DNA from: Cellulomonas fimi
Lineage (GTDB): Bacteria > Actinomycetota > Actinomycetes > Actinomycetales > Cellulomonadaceae
Length of the DNA stretch: 64,000 nt
Reading direction: 5' to 3'
NCBI RefSeq assembly: GCF_012952065.1
Contig: NZ_JABCJJ010000010.1
Coordinates: 62,001 to 126,000, forward strand
Position numbers and translations under genes: made by a program. Numbering within the stretch: position 1 is the stretch's first letter; every line of letters begins with the position of its first letter. Below, piece by piece: positions 35,850 to 44,750 of this stretch. Under the pieces are notes generated by a model. The model had not been told where the DNA came from. It was given only the letters and a program-made list of their open reading frames with translations, and made no database searches.

Positions 35850-37286
35850 GTGACCGACGCGCCCACCGCCGCCGTCGGCTTCCGGTCCGAGCGCGGCCCG
35901 ATCCTCGTCGCCCTGATGGTGACCTCGGGCCTCATCGCGATCGACGCCACGATCCTGGCCACCGCCGTGCCGACGATCGTCGGTGACCTCGGCGGCTTCG
36001 CGCAGTTCCCCTGGCTGTTCTCGATCTACCTGCTCATGCAGGCGGTGTCCGTCCCGATCTACTCGAAGCTCGCCGACACCCTCGGCCGCAAGCCGGTCAT
36101 CCTGACCGGGATCGCGATCTTCATGATCGGCTCGGTGCTGTGCGCGCTCGCGTGGAGCATGCCCGCCCTCATCGCGTTCCGCGCGGTCCAGGGACTCGGC
36201 GCGGGTGCGGTCCAGCCGATCGCGATCACCATCGCGGGCGACATCTACACGCTCGCCGAGCGCGCCAAGGTCCAGGGGTACCTCGCGAGCGTGTGGGGAG
36301 TCTCCGCCGTCGTCGGTCCGACGCTCGGCGGCGTGATCTCCGAGTTCGCGACGTGGCACTGGATCTTCCTCGTCAACGTGCCGCTGTGCGTGCTCGCGGG
36401 CGCGCTGCTCGTGCGGCACCTCGACGAGACCGTCGAGCGCACCCGGCACCGCATCGACTGGCTCGGCGGCGCGCTGCTGACGCTCGGGGTCAGCCTGCTG
36501 CTCCTGGCGCTGCTCGAGGGCGGGCACGCGTGGGCGTGGACGTCTCCCGTCGGCGTCGGCGCCTTCGCGCTCGGGCTCGTGCTGCTGGTCGCCTTCGTGC
36601 TGGTCGAGCGCCGGGCCGAGGAGCCGGTGCTGCCCCTGTGGGTGCTGTCCCGCCCGCTGCTGCGCAGCACGTCGCTGGTCGCGGTGGGGGTCGGGGTGGT
36701 GCTGCTCGGGCTCACGTCGTACGTGCCGACGTTCGTCGAGATCCGGCTCGATGCGTCACCGCTGACGGCGGGGCTCACGCTGGCCGCGCTCAGCCTCGGC
36801 TGGCCGATCGCCGCGTCGCAGTCGGGCCGCCTCTACCTGCGCATCGGGTTCCGGAGCACCGCGCTGATCGGCGCGTCGCTCATCGTCCTCGGTGCCGTGC
36901 TGCTTGCCTTCGTGTCGCGGTCGCCGTCGGTGCTCGCCCTGGGTGCGAGCTGCTTCCTGGTCGGGTTCGGCATGGGCTGGGTCGCGTCGCCGAGTCTCAT
37001 CGCCGCCCAGTCGAGCGTGGGGTGGGGTGAGCGCGGAGTCGTCACCGGGACGAACCTCTTCGCCCGGTCCATGGGCAGCGCCGTCGGGGTCGCGGTGCTC
37101 GGTGCGCTCGTCAACGGGGTGCTCGACGGGCGGGACCCCCGGGACGACCCTGCGCTGTTCGCCACCTCGGTGACGTGGGTGCTGGTCGCCGTCGCCGTCG
37201 TGGCGGTCGGCGTCGTGCTGGCGGCGAGGTCGATGCCGCGGGGTCCCGCGGTCGACGCAGCGACAGTGGACGACGCCGGAGCGTAG
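35850..37286 (+). CDS. MFS multidrug exporter, DHA2 (EmrB/QacA) type
   Basis: 478 residues from the GTG at 35850. No better start exists in frame and the ribosome site is weak. About 14 membrane segments are predicted. Family motifs include IAIDATILATAVPTIVGDL in the first segment, LADTLGRKPV in the first cytoplasmic loop (motif A) and RAVQGLGAGAVQPIAITIAGD (motif C region). Such proteins export drugs, dyes or metabolites in exchange for protons; the substrate cannot be read. No regulator gene of TetR or MarR type is adjacent. Confidence 0.88.
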   Translation: MTDAPTAAVGFRSERGPILVALMVTSGLIAIDATILATAVPTIVGDLGGFAQFPWLFSIYLLMQAVSVPIYSKLADTLGRKPVILTGIAIFMIGSVLCALAWSMPALIAFRAVQGLGAGAVQPIAITIAGDIYTLAERAKVQGYLASVWGVSAVVGPTLGGVISEFATWHWIFLVNVPLCVLAGALLVRHLDETVERTRHRIDWLGGALLTLGVSLLLLALLEGGHAWAWTSPVGVGAFALGLVLLVAFVLVERRAEEPVLPLWVLSRPLLRSTSLVAVGVGVVLLGLTSYVPTFVEIRLDASPLTAGLTLAALSLGWPIAASQSGRLYLRIGFRSTALIGASLIVLGAVLLAFVSRSPSVLALGASCFLVGFGMGWVASPSLIAAQSSVGWGERGVVTGTNLFARSMGSAVGVAVLGALVNGVLDGRDPRDDPALFATSVTWVLVAVAVVAVGVVLAARSMPRGPAVDAATVDDAGA

Positions 37287-37380
37287 GTGGGCAGTGGGTG
37301 TCCGGCTTCGGTTGGACCTCGCTCTTCCTCCGTCGGACGACGTCGGGGGTCGGGACGGAGCGTCGAGCTGCGGCGGCGCC

Positions 37381-37511
37381 CGCGGGAGTCGGCGGGCCAC
37401 GCGGGAGTCGGCGGGGCCACGCGGAGTCGGCGTGCCACGCGGAGTCGGCGGGCCCCGCGGAGTCGGCGGGCCCCGGGAGTCGGCAGGCCCCGGGAGTCGG
37501 CAGGCGCAGGT
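37381..37511. repeat. Tandem repeat array, about seven units of 17-20 bases
   Basis: Seven imperfect copies of a GC-rich unit such as CGCGGAGTCGGCGGGCCC run without spacers. Units vary by one to three bases in length and by a few substitutions, so the array is not kept as an in-frame coding repeat. It occupies most of the space between the MFS gene and the promoter of the 13E12 gene. Absence of spacers rules out CRISPR. Confidence 0.85.
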
Positions 37512-37513
37512 GC

Positions 37514-37543
37514 TTGCGGTACGCCTGTCCGAATTGCTACTAT
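37514..37543 (+). promoter_or_regulatory. Promoter of the 13E12/HNH gene
   Basis: TTGCGG (37514-37519) and TACTAT (37538-37543) are separated by 18 bases in a short AT-richer island. The LexA box begins one base after the -10 hexamer, so LexA would cover the start site. Confidence 0.55.
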
Positions 37544-37559
37544 TCGAACATACGTTCGA
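37544..37559. promoter_or_regulatory. SOS box (LexA operator)
   Basis: TCGAACATACGTTCGA is an exact match to the actinobacterial/mycobacterial LexA consensus TCGAAC-N4-GTTCGA. One more matched pair (TT.../...AA) extends the palindrome to 18 bases. It ends 27 bases before the ATG of the 13E12/HNH gene. LexA boxes upstream of 13E12-family genes are known in mycobacteria. Confidence 0.85.
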
Positions 37560-37586
37560 ACGACGATCGCGGAGGCGGCAGGTGCG

Positions 37587-39155
37587 ATGCCCACGGGAGA
37601 GGTGATCGTGGCTGGTCCTGCGCCCGCCGTGGGCCATTCGACCGCCGTGGCGCATGCGCGGTCCGTGGGGGCGGTGGTGGTTCGGCTCGCGGCGGAGTCC
37701 GGCACAGCGGCCGGCTGGTCCGCCGGTGAGCGGCGGGAGGTTCTCGAGCAGCTCGATCGGGCGATCGACGGGCTGGCCGCCGTCCGTGCCGCGGTGCTGG
37801 TGGCCGAGCGGCAGTCGGAGTCGTGGCGGGGGTCCGGGGACCGGTCGTTCGAGGCCTGGCGCGGACGGACGTCGCGCGCCGGTCAGCGGTCGGCGCAGGC
37901 GCAGGTGCGTCAGGCCGAGCAGCTCGACGCGGTACCCGCGGTGGTCGCGGCGGTCACCGCCGGGCGCATCAGCCTCGAGCACGCGACCACGATCGCCAAG
38001 GTGGCCGGCGCGGGCACCCCGGCCCAGCGGGACGCCACCCGTTCCCCGGCCGGTCAGGCGCACCTCCTGGAGCTGGCCGAGCACCTCGATGCCGGCACGT
38101 TCGCGACCACCGCCGCGCGCTGGGCCGCCACTGTCGACCCCGCCGGCCTGGAACGCGACCACCAGGCCCAGCGCGCCGAGCGGTACCTGCACGTGACCCA
38201 CACCCCGCACGGCACCCTCGTCAAGGGCCGGCTCGACTCGATGGCCGGGCACCGGCTGACGCTTGCCCTGGAGGCCGTCACCGCCCGACCCGCCGCGGAC
38301 GACGACCGCGACCCCGGGCAGCGCCGCGCCGACGCTCTCGACACCGTCGCCGAGCGCATCCTCACGCTCAAGGACAGCAAGCCGGGCGCGCACGTCCCGC
38401 CGCACGTCTCCCTGATCCTGACCGAGACCACCTGGCTCGCCGCACGCGCGGAGCGCGACCGTCGACGACGCGCTCTCGGGTCGGGCGACGCTCCCGCGGA
38501 AGACGCCGGCGTTTCCGGACGCCACGACGGCCACCCGAGCAGTCGCGACTCCTCGAGCTACCTGCCGGCGACCCTGGAGGACGGAGCTCCCGTGCCGGTG
38601 AGCGAGCTGGCCGCCGCGCTGTGCGACTGCGAGCTCACTCGCATCGTCATCGACGCCGCCGGCGCTCCCCTCGACCTCGGCCGGAGCGAGCGGGTCTTCA
38701 CCGGGATCCAGCGCCGCGCCGTGATCGCCCGGGACCGTGAGTGCGCCTGGCCCCAGTGCGGCGCCCACGCCCGTTGGTGCCAGGTCCACCACATCACGTG
38801 GTGGGACCGCGACGACGGACCCACCTCCGTCGACAACGGTGTGCTCCTGTGCAGCTTCCATCACCACGAGGTCCACCGTCGCGACCTGACCATCACCCGT
38901 CGCGGCGCGCAGGCGACCATGGGGCGGACGGCATCCACGCGCGACCACGGCACCATGGCGCGGGTCCACTACGAGTTCCACGACTCCGCCGGCCGCCGCC
39001 TCGCTGCCCCGCCGCGACGTGACGGCGAGCCGCCCCCCGTCGGCGACGCGTCACGCGGCAGCCCGCCGCCAGGCGTCGGCGAGCTGGACTTCACACCGAT
39101 CACCGACCCTGTCACGGGGATGACCGTGCCCACGTTCCTCGTCGCGAGCGCATGA
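37587..39155 (+). CDS. 13E12-repeat family protein (DUF222) with HNH endonuclease domain
   Basis: 522 residues from the ATG at 37587, downstream of GGAGG (37571-37575). The N-terminal two thirds is the helical DUF222 region of the actinobacterial 13E12 family, with HLLELAEHLDAGTFATTAARW and the RYLHVTHTPHGTLVKGRLDSMAGHRL segment. The C-terminus is an HNH nuclease: RECAWPQCGAHARWCQVHHITWWDRDDG, then DNGVLLCSFHHHEVH, with zinc-type cysteines and the paired HH of the active site. The biological role of the family is unknown, though it is abundant and often multicopy. An exact SOS box in its promoter implies expression after DNA damage. Confidence 0.9.
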   Translation: MPTGEVIVAGPAPAVGHSTAVAHARSVGAVVVRLAAESGTAAGWSAGERREVLEQLDRAIDGLAAVRAAVLVAERQSESWRGSGDRSFEAWRGRTSRAGQRSAQAQVRQAEQLDAVPAVVAAVTAGRISLEHATTIAKVAGAGTPAQRDATRSPAGQAHLLELAEHLDAGTFATTAARWAATVDPAGLERDHQAQRAERYLHVTHTPHGTLVKGRLDSMAGHRLTLALEAVTARPAADDDRDPGQRRADALDTVAERILTLKDSKPGAHVPPHVSLILTETTWLAARAERDRRRRALGSGDAPAEDAGVSGRHDGHPSSRDSSSYLPATLEDGAPVPVSELAAALCDCELTRIVIDAAGAPLDLGRSERVFTGIQRRAVIARDRECAWPQCGAHARWCQVHHITWWDRDDGPTSVDNGVLLCSFHHHEVHRRDLTITRRGAQATMGRTASTRDHGTMARVHYEFHDSAGRRLAAPPRRDGEPPPVGDASRGSPPPGVGELDFTPITDPVTGMTVPTFLVASA

Positions 39156-39244
39156 GGAAGGCAGGGCGTACCGGTTCGTCGGACTCGACGCTGCTCTTTC
39201 GTCGGGCCAGACGGCATGAGGCGACACCACCCGCGTGGGGCCAG

Positions 39245-40507
39245 TCAGCGCGCGAGCCACGCCAGCGCGGCGACGACCAGCGCCTGCGTGCCGGTGTCCA
39301 GCGTGGGCTGGAGCACGGGCGCGAAGGCGGCGGAGTGGTTGACCGGGATGTCCTGCGCGACCCGGCCCGCCTGCTCTGCGCGGAGGTACGACTCGGGGTC
39401 CACACCGCCGATGCCCCAGTACGTGTACGGGACACCCAAGGCGGTCGGGAGGTCGCTGAAGTCCTCGCTCGCCGACTGCCGCGGGAGGCTGACGGCACGC
39501 TCCGCGAACGAGGCGGTGAACGCCGCGGCCACCGTGGCGGTCGTCGCCGGGTCGTTGTCGGTCAGCGGGAACCGGTCGAACAGCTCGAGCTCGGGGTCGC
39601 GGGGCGATCCGGACGCCTGGCACTCCGCCGTGACGATGCGCCGAATCGCGTCCAGCATCGTCGTGCGGGTGGCGTCGTCGTAGGTGCGCAGGTTGAGCAG
39701 CAGCTGTGCGGAGTCCGGGATCACGTTGCTCTTGGTCCCGGCCTGGATGCTGCCGACCGTCAGCACCGCGGTCTCGGTGGGCGGGACCTCGCGCGCGACG
39801 ACGGTCTGCAGGCGGACGACGATCATCGCCGCGAGCACCACCGGGTCGACCGCCGCGTGCGGCATCGACCCGTGCGCGCCGCGGCCGTGCACCGTGATGC
39901 GCACGCTGTCCGCTGCGGAGAGGACCGGGCCCGCGCGGGTGCCGACCAGGCCGGCCGGGAACGCCAGCACGTGCTGGGCCAGCGCGACGTCGACGCCGGC
40001 GACCAACCCGGCGAGGCCGTCGTCGACCATGCCGCGAGCGCCGTCGCCGGTCTCCTCGGCCGGCTGGAACAGGGCGACCACCGTCCCCCTCCAGGCGTCG
40101 GGACGACCGGCGAGCAGCTGGACCGCCCCCACCAGGCAGGCGACGTGCACGTCGTGGCCGCACGCGTGCATCACGGGCACCTCGACGCCGTCGAGGTCCG
40201 TCGCGGCGTCGGTGCTGGCGTAGGGCAGGCCGGTCGCCTCCCGGACCGGCAGCGCGTCCATGTCGGCCCGGAGCAGCACCGTGGGCCCGTCGCCGTTCCG
40301 CAGCACGCCGACGACGCCGGTCCCCCCGACCCCGGTGTGGACCTCGAGCCCGGCCTGCTCGAGCTGCCCGACGACCGCCGCCGCGGTGCGGTGCTCCTGA
40401 TGGGACAGCTCGGGGTGCTGGTGGAGGTTGCGGTACAGGTCCTCCTGCGCCGCGCGGATGCGGTCGAGCCCGGCGAGCACGGCTGAAGCGACGGCAGACG
40501 TGGCCAC
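39245..40507 (-). CDS. M20 family metallo-amidohydrolase
   Basis: 420 residues, GTG start with GAGGAG five bases upstream. M20D features: LHQHPELSHQEH near the N-terminus, LLRADMDALPV, the metal-binding MHACGHDVHVA and FQPAEETGDGARGM with the catalytic Glu, plus a C-terminal DFSDLPTALG segment. Such enzymes remove acyl or aminoacyl groups from amino acid conjugates (for example hippurate-, indole-3-acetyl-amino acid or N-acetyl amino acid hydrolases); the substrate cannot be told. It stands alone between the 13E12 gene and an acetyltransferase pseudogene. Confidence 0.9.
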   Translation of the reverse strand: MATSAVASAVLAGLDRIRAAQEDLYRNLHQHPELSHQEHRTAAAVVGQLEQAGLEVHTGVGGTGVVGVLRNGDGPTVLLRADMDALPVREATGLPYASTDAATDLDGVEVPVMHACGHDVHVACLVGAVQLLAGRPDAWRGTVVALFQPAEETGDGARGMVDDGLAGLVAGVDVALAQHVLAFPAGLVGTRAGPVLSAADSVRITVHGRGAHGSMPHAAVDPVVLAAMIVVRLQTVVAREVPPTETAVLTVGSIQAGTKSNVIPDSAQLLLNLRTYDDATRTTMLDAIRRIVTAECQASGSPRDPELELFDRFPLTDNDPATTATVAAAFTASFAERAVSLPRQSASEDFSDLPTALGVPYTYWGIGGVDPESYLRAEQAGRVAQDIPVNHSAAFAPVLQPTLDTGTQALVVAALAWLAR

Positions 40508-40627
40508 GGTGGCTCCTCACGGTCGGGTGGGATCGGGTGGGATCGGGTGAGGTCGGGCGTTCGGCGCCCGCTGCCAGTGTGCCGTCGCGGGGTCTCGGCG
40601 GCAGGTCCGGTCGCCCGTCGTCGCCGG

Positions 40628-40935
40628 CTATCGCGCCGGCCGCACCATGGCCGTCTCGTCGGGCGCAGCGAACCCGAACGCCTCGTACAGGCCGTGCGCG
40701 TCCTGCGTGAAGAGGATCCAGCGGAAGTGGGCGCCGGGGCCGTCGTCGACCATGGTCGCCACCAGCAGCTTCGCGAGACCCTGGCCGCGGTGCTCCGCGC
40801 GCACGTAGACGTCGGCGAGGTAGGCGACGGCGACGCCTCGGTCGAGAGGAAGGCCCAGACGGCGTCGAGGTCGAGGCGGGTCGGGTCGTCGTCGAGCTCG
40901 TAGTCCGTGCGGTCCATGGGGTCCATGGGGTCCAT
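40628..40935 (-). pseudogene. GNAT acetyltransferase, internally deleted and frameshifted
   Basis: Two parts of one GNAT acetyltransferase lie in different frames. The start, MDRTDYELDDDPTRLDLDAVWAFLSTEA, is the usual N-terminus of this subfamily; after about 40838 the frame changes to VAVAYLADVYVRAEHRGQGLAKLLVATM, the acetyl-CoA-binding strand and loop, ending with RDAHGLYEAFGF-type residues (QDAHGLYEAFGFAAPDETAM). Comparison with remembered relatives suggests that about 40 residues between these parts are missing. Three in-frame ATG codons are provided by a 9-base repeat (ATGGACCCC) at the start. Neither open frame alone encodes the fold, so the gene is most likely dead; a sequencing error cannot explain the missing middle. 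Confidence 0.7.
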
Positions 40936-41013
40936 GGGGACATCCTCGTGGTGCGAGGAGGGTTCGAGCGTGCTGCACACGGTCGTGTCAGACCCTCGAC
41001 CTACCCTCGTCCC

Positions 41014-44000
41014 ATGTTCCTGCTGAGCGACGGCACGCTGGTCTACAGCGCCTCGGACCTGGCCAACGCGGCCGCATGCGAGTTCGCCGTCCTGCGCTCG
41101 CTCGACGCGAAGCTCGGCCGGATCGACCCGATCGAGCTCCCGGCCGACGCGATGCTCGACCGGGCGGCGCGGCTCGGCGATGCGCACGAGCTCCGCGTCC
41201 TCGACGAGTACCGGGCGCGATTCGGGCCGTGGGACGCCGCGCGCGGCACGGGGGTGGTCGAGATCGAGCGTCCGGACCGCGAGCGCCTGACCGACGCGAC
41301 GGCGCTCCAGGGCAAGCACGACGAGACGATGACGGCCCTGCGGACCGGTGCCGACGTCGTCTTCCAGGCGGGGTTCTTCGACGGACGCTTCGGCGGCTGG
41401 GCCGACTTCCTCGTGCGCGAGCGAGGTGCCGGGTCGACGGCGAGCGGCCCGGTCTACGCCGTCCACGACACCAAGCTCGCCCGGCACGCGAAGATCACCG
41501 CGATGCTGCAGCTCGCGGCGTACGGCGACCAGCTCCTCGCCGGCGGTATCACCCCGGCCGAGCACGTCCACCTCGTCCTCGGCGACCGCACGATCACGAC
41601 GCACCGGCTCGCCGACCTCCTGCCCGTGTACCGCGACCGCCGCGCCCGGCTCCAGGCGATGCTCGACTCGCACCAGGCCGGCCCGGACCCCGTGGCGTGG
41701 GGCGACCCCGGGGTCCGCGCCTGCGGTCGCTGCGAGATCTGCGCCCCGGAGGTGGAGCGCACCCGCGACGTCCTGCTGGTCGCCGGCATGCGCACCACCC
41801 AGCGCGCCCGCCTGCACGACGCCGGGATCACCACCATCGAGCGCCTCGCCGCGAGCGAGGGTCCGGTCGAGGGGATCGGCGCCGTCACCCTCGAGAAGCT
41901 GCGTGCGCAGGCCCGGCTGCAGGTCAGGCAGGCGCCGGACGAGGTGCTGCACGAGCTGTTCGCGCCCGAGGTCGTGCGGTCGCTCCCCGCGCCGGACGCT
42001 GGCGACCTCTTCTTCGACTTCGAGGGCGACCCGCTCTGGATGGAGGAGGGGTCCACCGACTGGGGCCTGGAGTACCTGTTCGGCGTGGTCGAGGCGCCGG
42101 CGGCTTCCGGCGCGGAGCCGGTGTTCCGGCCCTTCTGGGCGCACGACCGCGCCCAGGAGAAGCAGGCGCTGATCGACTTCCTCGAGTACGTGGCCGAGCG
42201 GCGGGCCCGCTACCCCGACCTGCACATCTACCACTACGCGCCCTACGAGAAGACGGCCCTCCTGCGGCTCGCGGGACGGCACGGCGTCGGTGAGGACGTG
42301 ATCGACGACCTCCTGCGCAGCGGCGTGCTGGTCGACCTGTACGCGACGGTCCGCGCGAGCCTGCGGGTCGGGCAGGGGTCGTACTCGCTCAAGAAGCTCG
42401 AGCCGCTCTACATGACCAGAGGACGCGAGGGTGACGTCACGACGGCCGGCGACTCGATCGTGGAGTACGCCGACGCCTGCGTCCTGCGTGACGCGGGTGA
42501 CGTCGAGGCGTTCGACGCCCGCATGGTGAAGATCGCCGAGTACAACCGGTACGACTGCCTCTCGACCCTCGGCCTGCGCGACTGGCTCCTCGCCCAGGCT
42601 GCGCTGGTCGATGTCCTGCCGTCCCGTCCCGCGACCCGCGTCCCGCCCGCCGCCGGCGACGACGACGAGGGGATCGGCTCGGACGCGCCCGAGGAGGACG
42701 AGCTCGCGGCGGCGCTGCTCGCCATCGCGGGCGAAGGGTCGGTCGCGCGCGAAAGGTCGGTCGCGGACGAAGGGTCGGTCGCGGGCGAAGGGTCGGTCGC
42801 GACGCGCGGCCCGGAGCGACAGGCGGTCGCGATGCTGGCCGCGTCGCTGGGCTACCACTGGCGCGAGGCGAAGCCGTTCTGGTGGGCGCACTACCAGCGA
42901 CTCGTGTTCCCGCCCGCCGAGTGGACCGAGCCGCGCGGGACGCTGGTCGCGGACCACGTCGAGGTGCTGCAGGACTGGACCGTGCGAGCGCCGCGGCAGA
43001 ACCCACGGCGACGGGTCCGGATCACCGGCCAGCTCGAGCCGGGCAGCGACCTGCGGGTCGGCGCCGAGGCCGTGACCCTCTACGACCACCCCGTCCCGGA
43101 CTGCGCGAGGACCTCGACCGAGGGGGTCCGCGGCTGGCTCGTCGGCGCGGTGGTCGTCGAGGTGACCGCAATCACCGAGGGCGGCAGGGAGCTCGACGTG
43201 CTCGTCGTCGACGAGAAGCTGCCGACGGACGCGGTTCCGTACGCCGAGCTGCCGATGGCGCTCGGTCCCGCTGCGCCGCCGCCGACCGGCACGATCCAGC
43301 GGGCGATCCGCGACCTCGCCACGGAGGTCGCCGGGAAGCTGGAGGGCGCCGACGAGCTCGTGCTTCCCGGCCAGCCCGCGCTCGACGTCCTGCAGCGCAT
43401 CGCGCCGCGCACGCGGAGCGGCGCGGGGCTGCCACCGGTCGTGGACGGCGGCTACGTCGACGCGATCACGGCGGCGGTCCGCGACCTCGACCACTCCTAC
43501 CTCGCGGTCCAGGGACCGCCCGGGACCGGGAAGACGTACACGGGCGCCCGGGTGATCGCGTCGCTGGTCGAGCGCGGGTGGCGCGTCGGCGTCGTCGCGC
43601 AGTCGCACGCCGTGGTCGAGAACATGCTGGCCGAGGTGGCGCGAGCCGGCGTCCCGGCCGAGCGCATCGGGAAGAAGCCGGCGCCCTCGGCGCCCCGGGG
43701 TCCGGCAGCGCGCGGTCCGGCAGCGCGCGGTTCGGCAGCGCGCGGTTCGGCGCCGCGCGGTCCGGCGGCGGTGCCGTGGCGGGCGCTCAAGGACTCCACG
43801 GCCTTCGCCGCGTTCTACGCCGCCCATCCTGACGGCGCCGTGGTGGGCGGGACGGCGTGGGACTTCGCGAACGCCGCACGTCTCCCTGCCGACGGACTGG
43901 ATCTTCTCGTCATCGACGAGGCCGGCCAGTTCTGCCTCGCCAACACGGTCGCCGTCTCCGGGGCCGCGCGGAACCTGCTGCTCCTCGGCGACCCTCAGCA

Positions 44001-44736
44001 GCTCCCGCAGGTGAGCCAGGGCCGGCATCCCGAGCCGGTCGACCGCTCGGCGCTCGGGTGGCTCACCGACGGGCACGAGACCCTGCCCGAGACGCTCGGG
44101 TACTTCCTCGCCTCGACCTGGCGGATGCACCCCGCTCTGACGGCGGCGGTGTCGCGGCTGTCGTACGAGAACCGGCTGACCAGCGTGCCGTCGACGGCAG
44201 CCCGCTCGCTCGAAGGCGTCGAGCCCGGCGTCCGCACGGTGCTCGTCGAGCACACGGGGAACGCCGTGGCCTCCGTCGAGGAGGCGGCGGAGGTGGTCCG
44301 GCAGGTGCGGGCCGTCGTCGGGCGACGCTGGCACGACCCGGCACACGTCGTCGACGGTCGGCCCGAGGACCGCCCGCTCGCGGCCGACGACGTCGTCGTC
44401 GTGGCGGCCTACAACGCGCAGGTGTTTCGCGTGCGCCAGGCGCTCGAGGGCGCCGGGCTGGGCGGCGTGCGCGTCGGCACGGTCGACAAGTTCCAGGGGC
44501 AGCAGGCTCCCGTCGTCATCCTGACGACGGCCGCGTCGTCGGCCGACGACGTGCCGCGCGGCATGGAGTTCCTGCTGTCGCGCAACCGGGTCAACGTCGC
44601 GGTCTCGCGTGGGAAGTGGTGCGCGATCATCGTGCGCTCGGCGACCCTGACCGACTACCTGCCGACCAAGCCCGAGGGCCTCGAGGAGCTCGGCGCCTTC
44701 CTCGGGCTCAGCCGCGGGCGGCACACTGGACGCTAG
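41014..44736 (+). CDS. TM0106-type RecB nuclease fused to SF1 helicase
   Basis: 1240 residues from the ATG at 41014. The first part is a RecB-family nuclease: SASDLANAAACEFAVL, the DTKLARH strand and the CGRCEIC cysteine motif, then a helix-hairpin-helix-like region. A DEDD-type exonuclease-like LFFDFEGDP follows near residue 333. The C-terminal part is an SF1B helicase of the Dna2/Upf1 group: Walker A QGPPGTGKTYTG, LLVIDEAGQF, LGDPQQLPQV and VDKFQGQQAPVVIL. The protein should bind and process DNA ends or RNA/DNA structures; its biological role is not established. Two in-frame tandem repeat insertions (42727-42798 and 43694-43768) lie in linkers, the second inside the helicase after the Walker A. 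Confidence 0.88.
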   Translation: MFLLSDGTLVYSASDLANAAACEFAVLRSLDAKLGRIDPIELPADAMLDRAARLGDAHELRVLDEYRARFGPWDAARGTGVVEIERPDRERLTDATALQGKHDETMTALRTGADVVFQAGFFDGRFGGWADFLVRERGAGSTASGPVYAVHDTKLARHAKITAMLQLAAYGDQLLAGGITPAEHVHLVLGDRTITTHRLADLLPVYRDRRARLQAMLDSHQAGPDPVAWGDPGVRACGRCEICAPEVERTRDVLLVAGMRTTQRARLHDAGITTIERLAASEGPVEGIGAVTLEKLRAQARLQVRQAPDEVLHELFAPEVVRSLPAPDAGDLFFDFEGDPLWMEEGSTDWGLEYLFGVVEAPAASGAEPVFRPFWAHDRAQEKQALIDFLEYVAERRARYPDLHIYHYAPYEKTALLRLAGRHGVGEDVIDDLLRSGVLVDLYATVRASLRVGQGSYSLKKLEPLYMTRGREGDVTTAGDSIVEYADACVLRDAGDVEAFDARMVKIAEYNRYDCLSTLGLRDWLLAQAALVDVLPSRPATRVPPAAGDDDEGIGSDAPEEDELAAALLAIAGEGSVARERSVADEGSVAGEGSVATRGPERQAVAMLAASLGYHWREAKPFWWAHYQRLVFPPAEWTEPRGTLVADHVEVLQDWTVRAPRQNPRRRVRITGQLEPGSDLRVGAEAVTLYDHPVPDCARTSTEGVRGWLVGAVVVEVTAITEGGRELDVLVVDEKLPTDAVPYAELPMALGPAAPPPTGTIQRAIRDLATEVAGKLEGADELVLPGQPALDVLQRIAPRTRSGAGLPPVVDGGYVDAITAAVRDLDHSYLAVQGPPGTGKTYTGARVIASLVERGWRVGVVAQSHAVVENMLAEVARAGVPAERIGKKPAPSAPRGPAARGPAARGSAARGSAPRGPAAVPWRALKDSTAFAAFYAAHPDGAVVGGTAWDFANAARLPADGLDLLVIDEAGQFCLANTVAVSGAARNLLLLGDPQQLPQVSQGRHPEPVDRSALGWLTDGHETLPETLGYFLASTWRMHPALTAAVSRLSYENRLTSVPSTAARSLEGVEPGVRTVLVEHTGNAVASVEEAAEVVRQVRAVVGRRWHDPAHVVDGRPEDRPLAADDVVVVAAYNAQVFRVRQALEGAGLGGVRVGTVDKFQGQQAPVVILTTAASSADDVPRGMEFLLSRNRVNVAVSRGKWCAIIVRSATLTDYLPTKPEGLEELGAFLGLSRGRHTGR
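42727..42798. repeat. In-frame 18-base tandem repeat, four units
   Basis: Four contiguous 18-base units of the form GCGGGCGAAGGGTCGGTC encode the six-residue repeats AGEGSV, ARERSV, ADEGSV and AGEGSV in a linker of the RecB/helicase gene. Unit length is a multiple of three, so copy-number change would keep the frame. Confidence 0.9.
43694..43768. repeat. In-frame 15-base tandem repeat, five units
   Basis: Five contiguous 15-base units (for example CGCGCGGTCCGGCAG) encode RGPAA, RGPAA, RGSAA, RGSAP and RGPAA-like five-residue repeats in the helicase domain of the RecB/helicase gene. Confidence 0.9.
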
Positions 44737-44750
44737 GAGGCGCCGGCACC

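Noticed and set aside
37381-37511. Possible CRISPR array
   Set aside because: The units are contiguous, 17-20 bases and without spacers. The same holds for the array at 58138-58216. No cas genes are present.
40628-40978. Intact 116-residue acetyltransferase starting at 40978
   Set aside because: The first 50 residues in that frame are Pro/Arg/His-rich out-of-frame reading; the conserved GNAT start is in another frame.
40171-44724. Minus-strand open frame of about 1500 codons opposite the RecB/helicase gene
   Set aside because: Antisense artefact of GC-rich codon usage; only its last part overlaps the real start of the acetyltransferase pseudogene.
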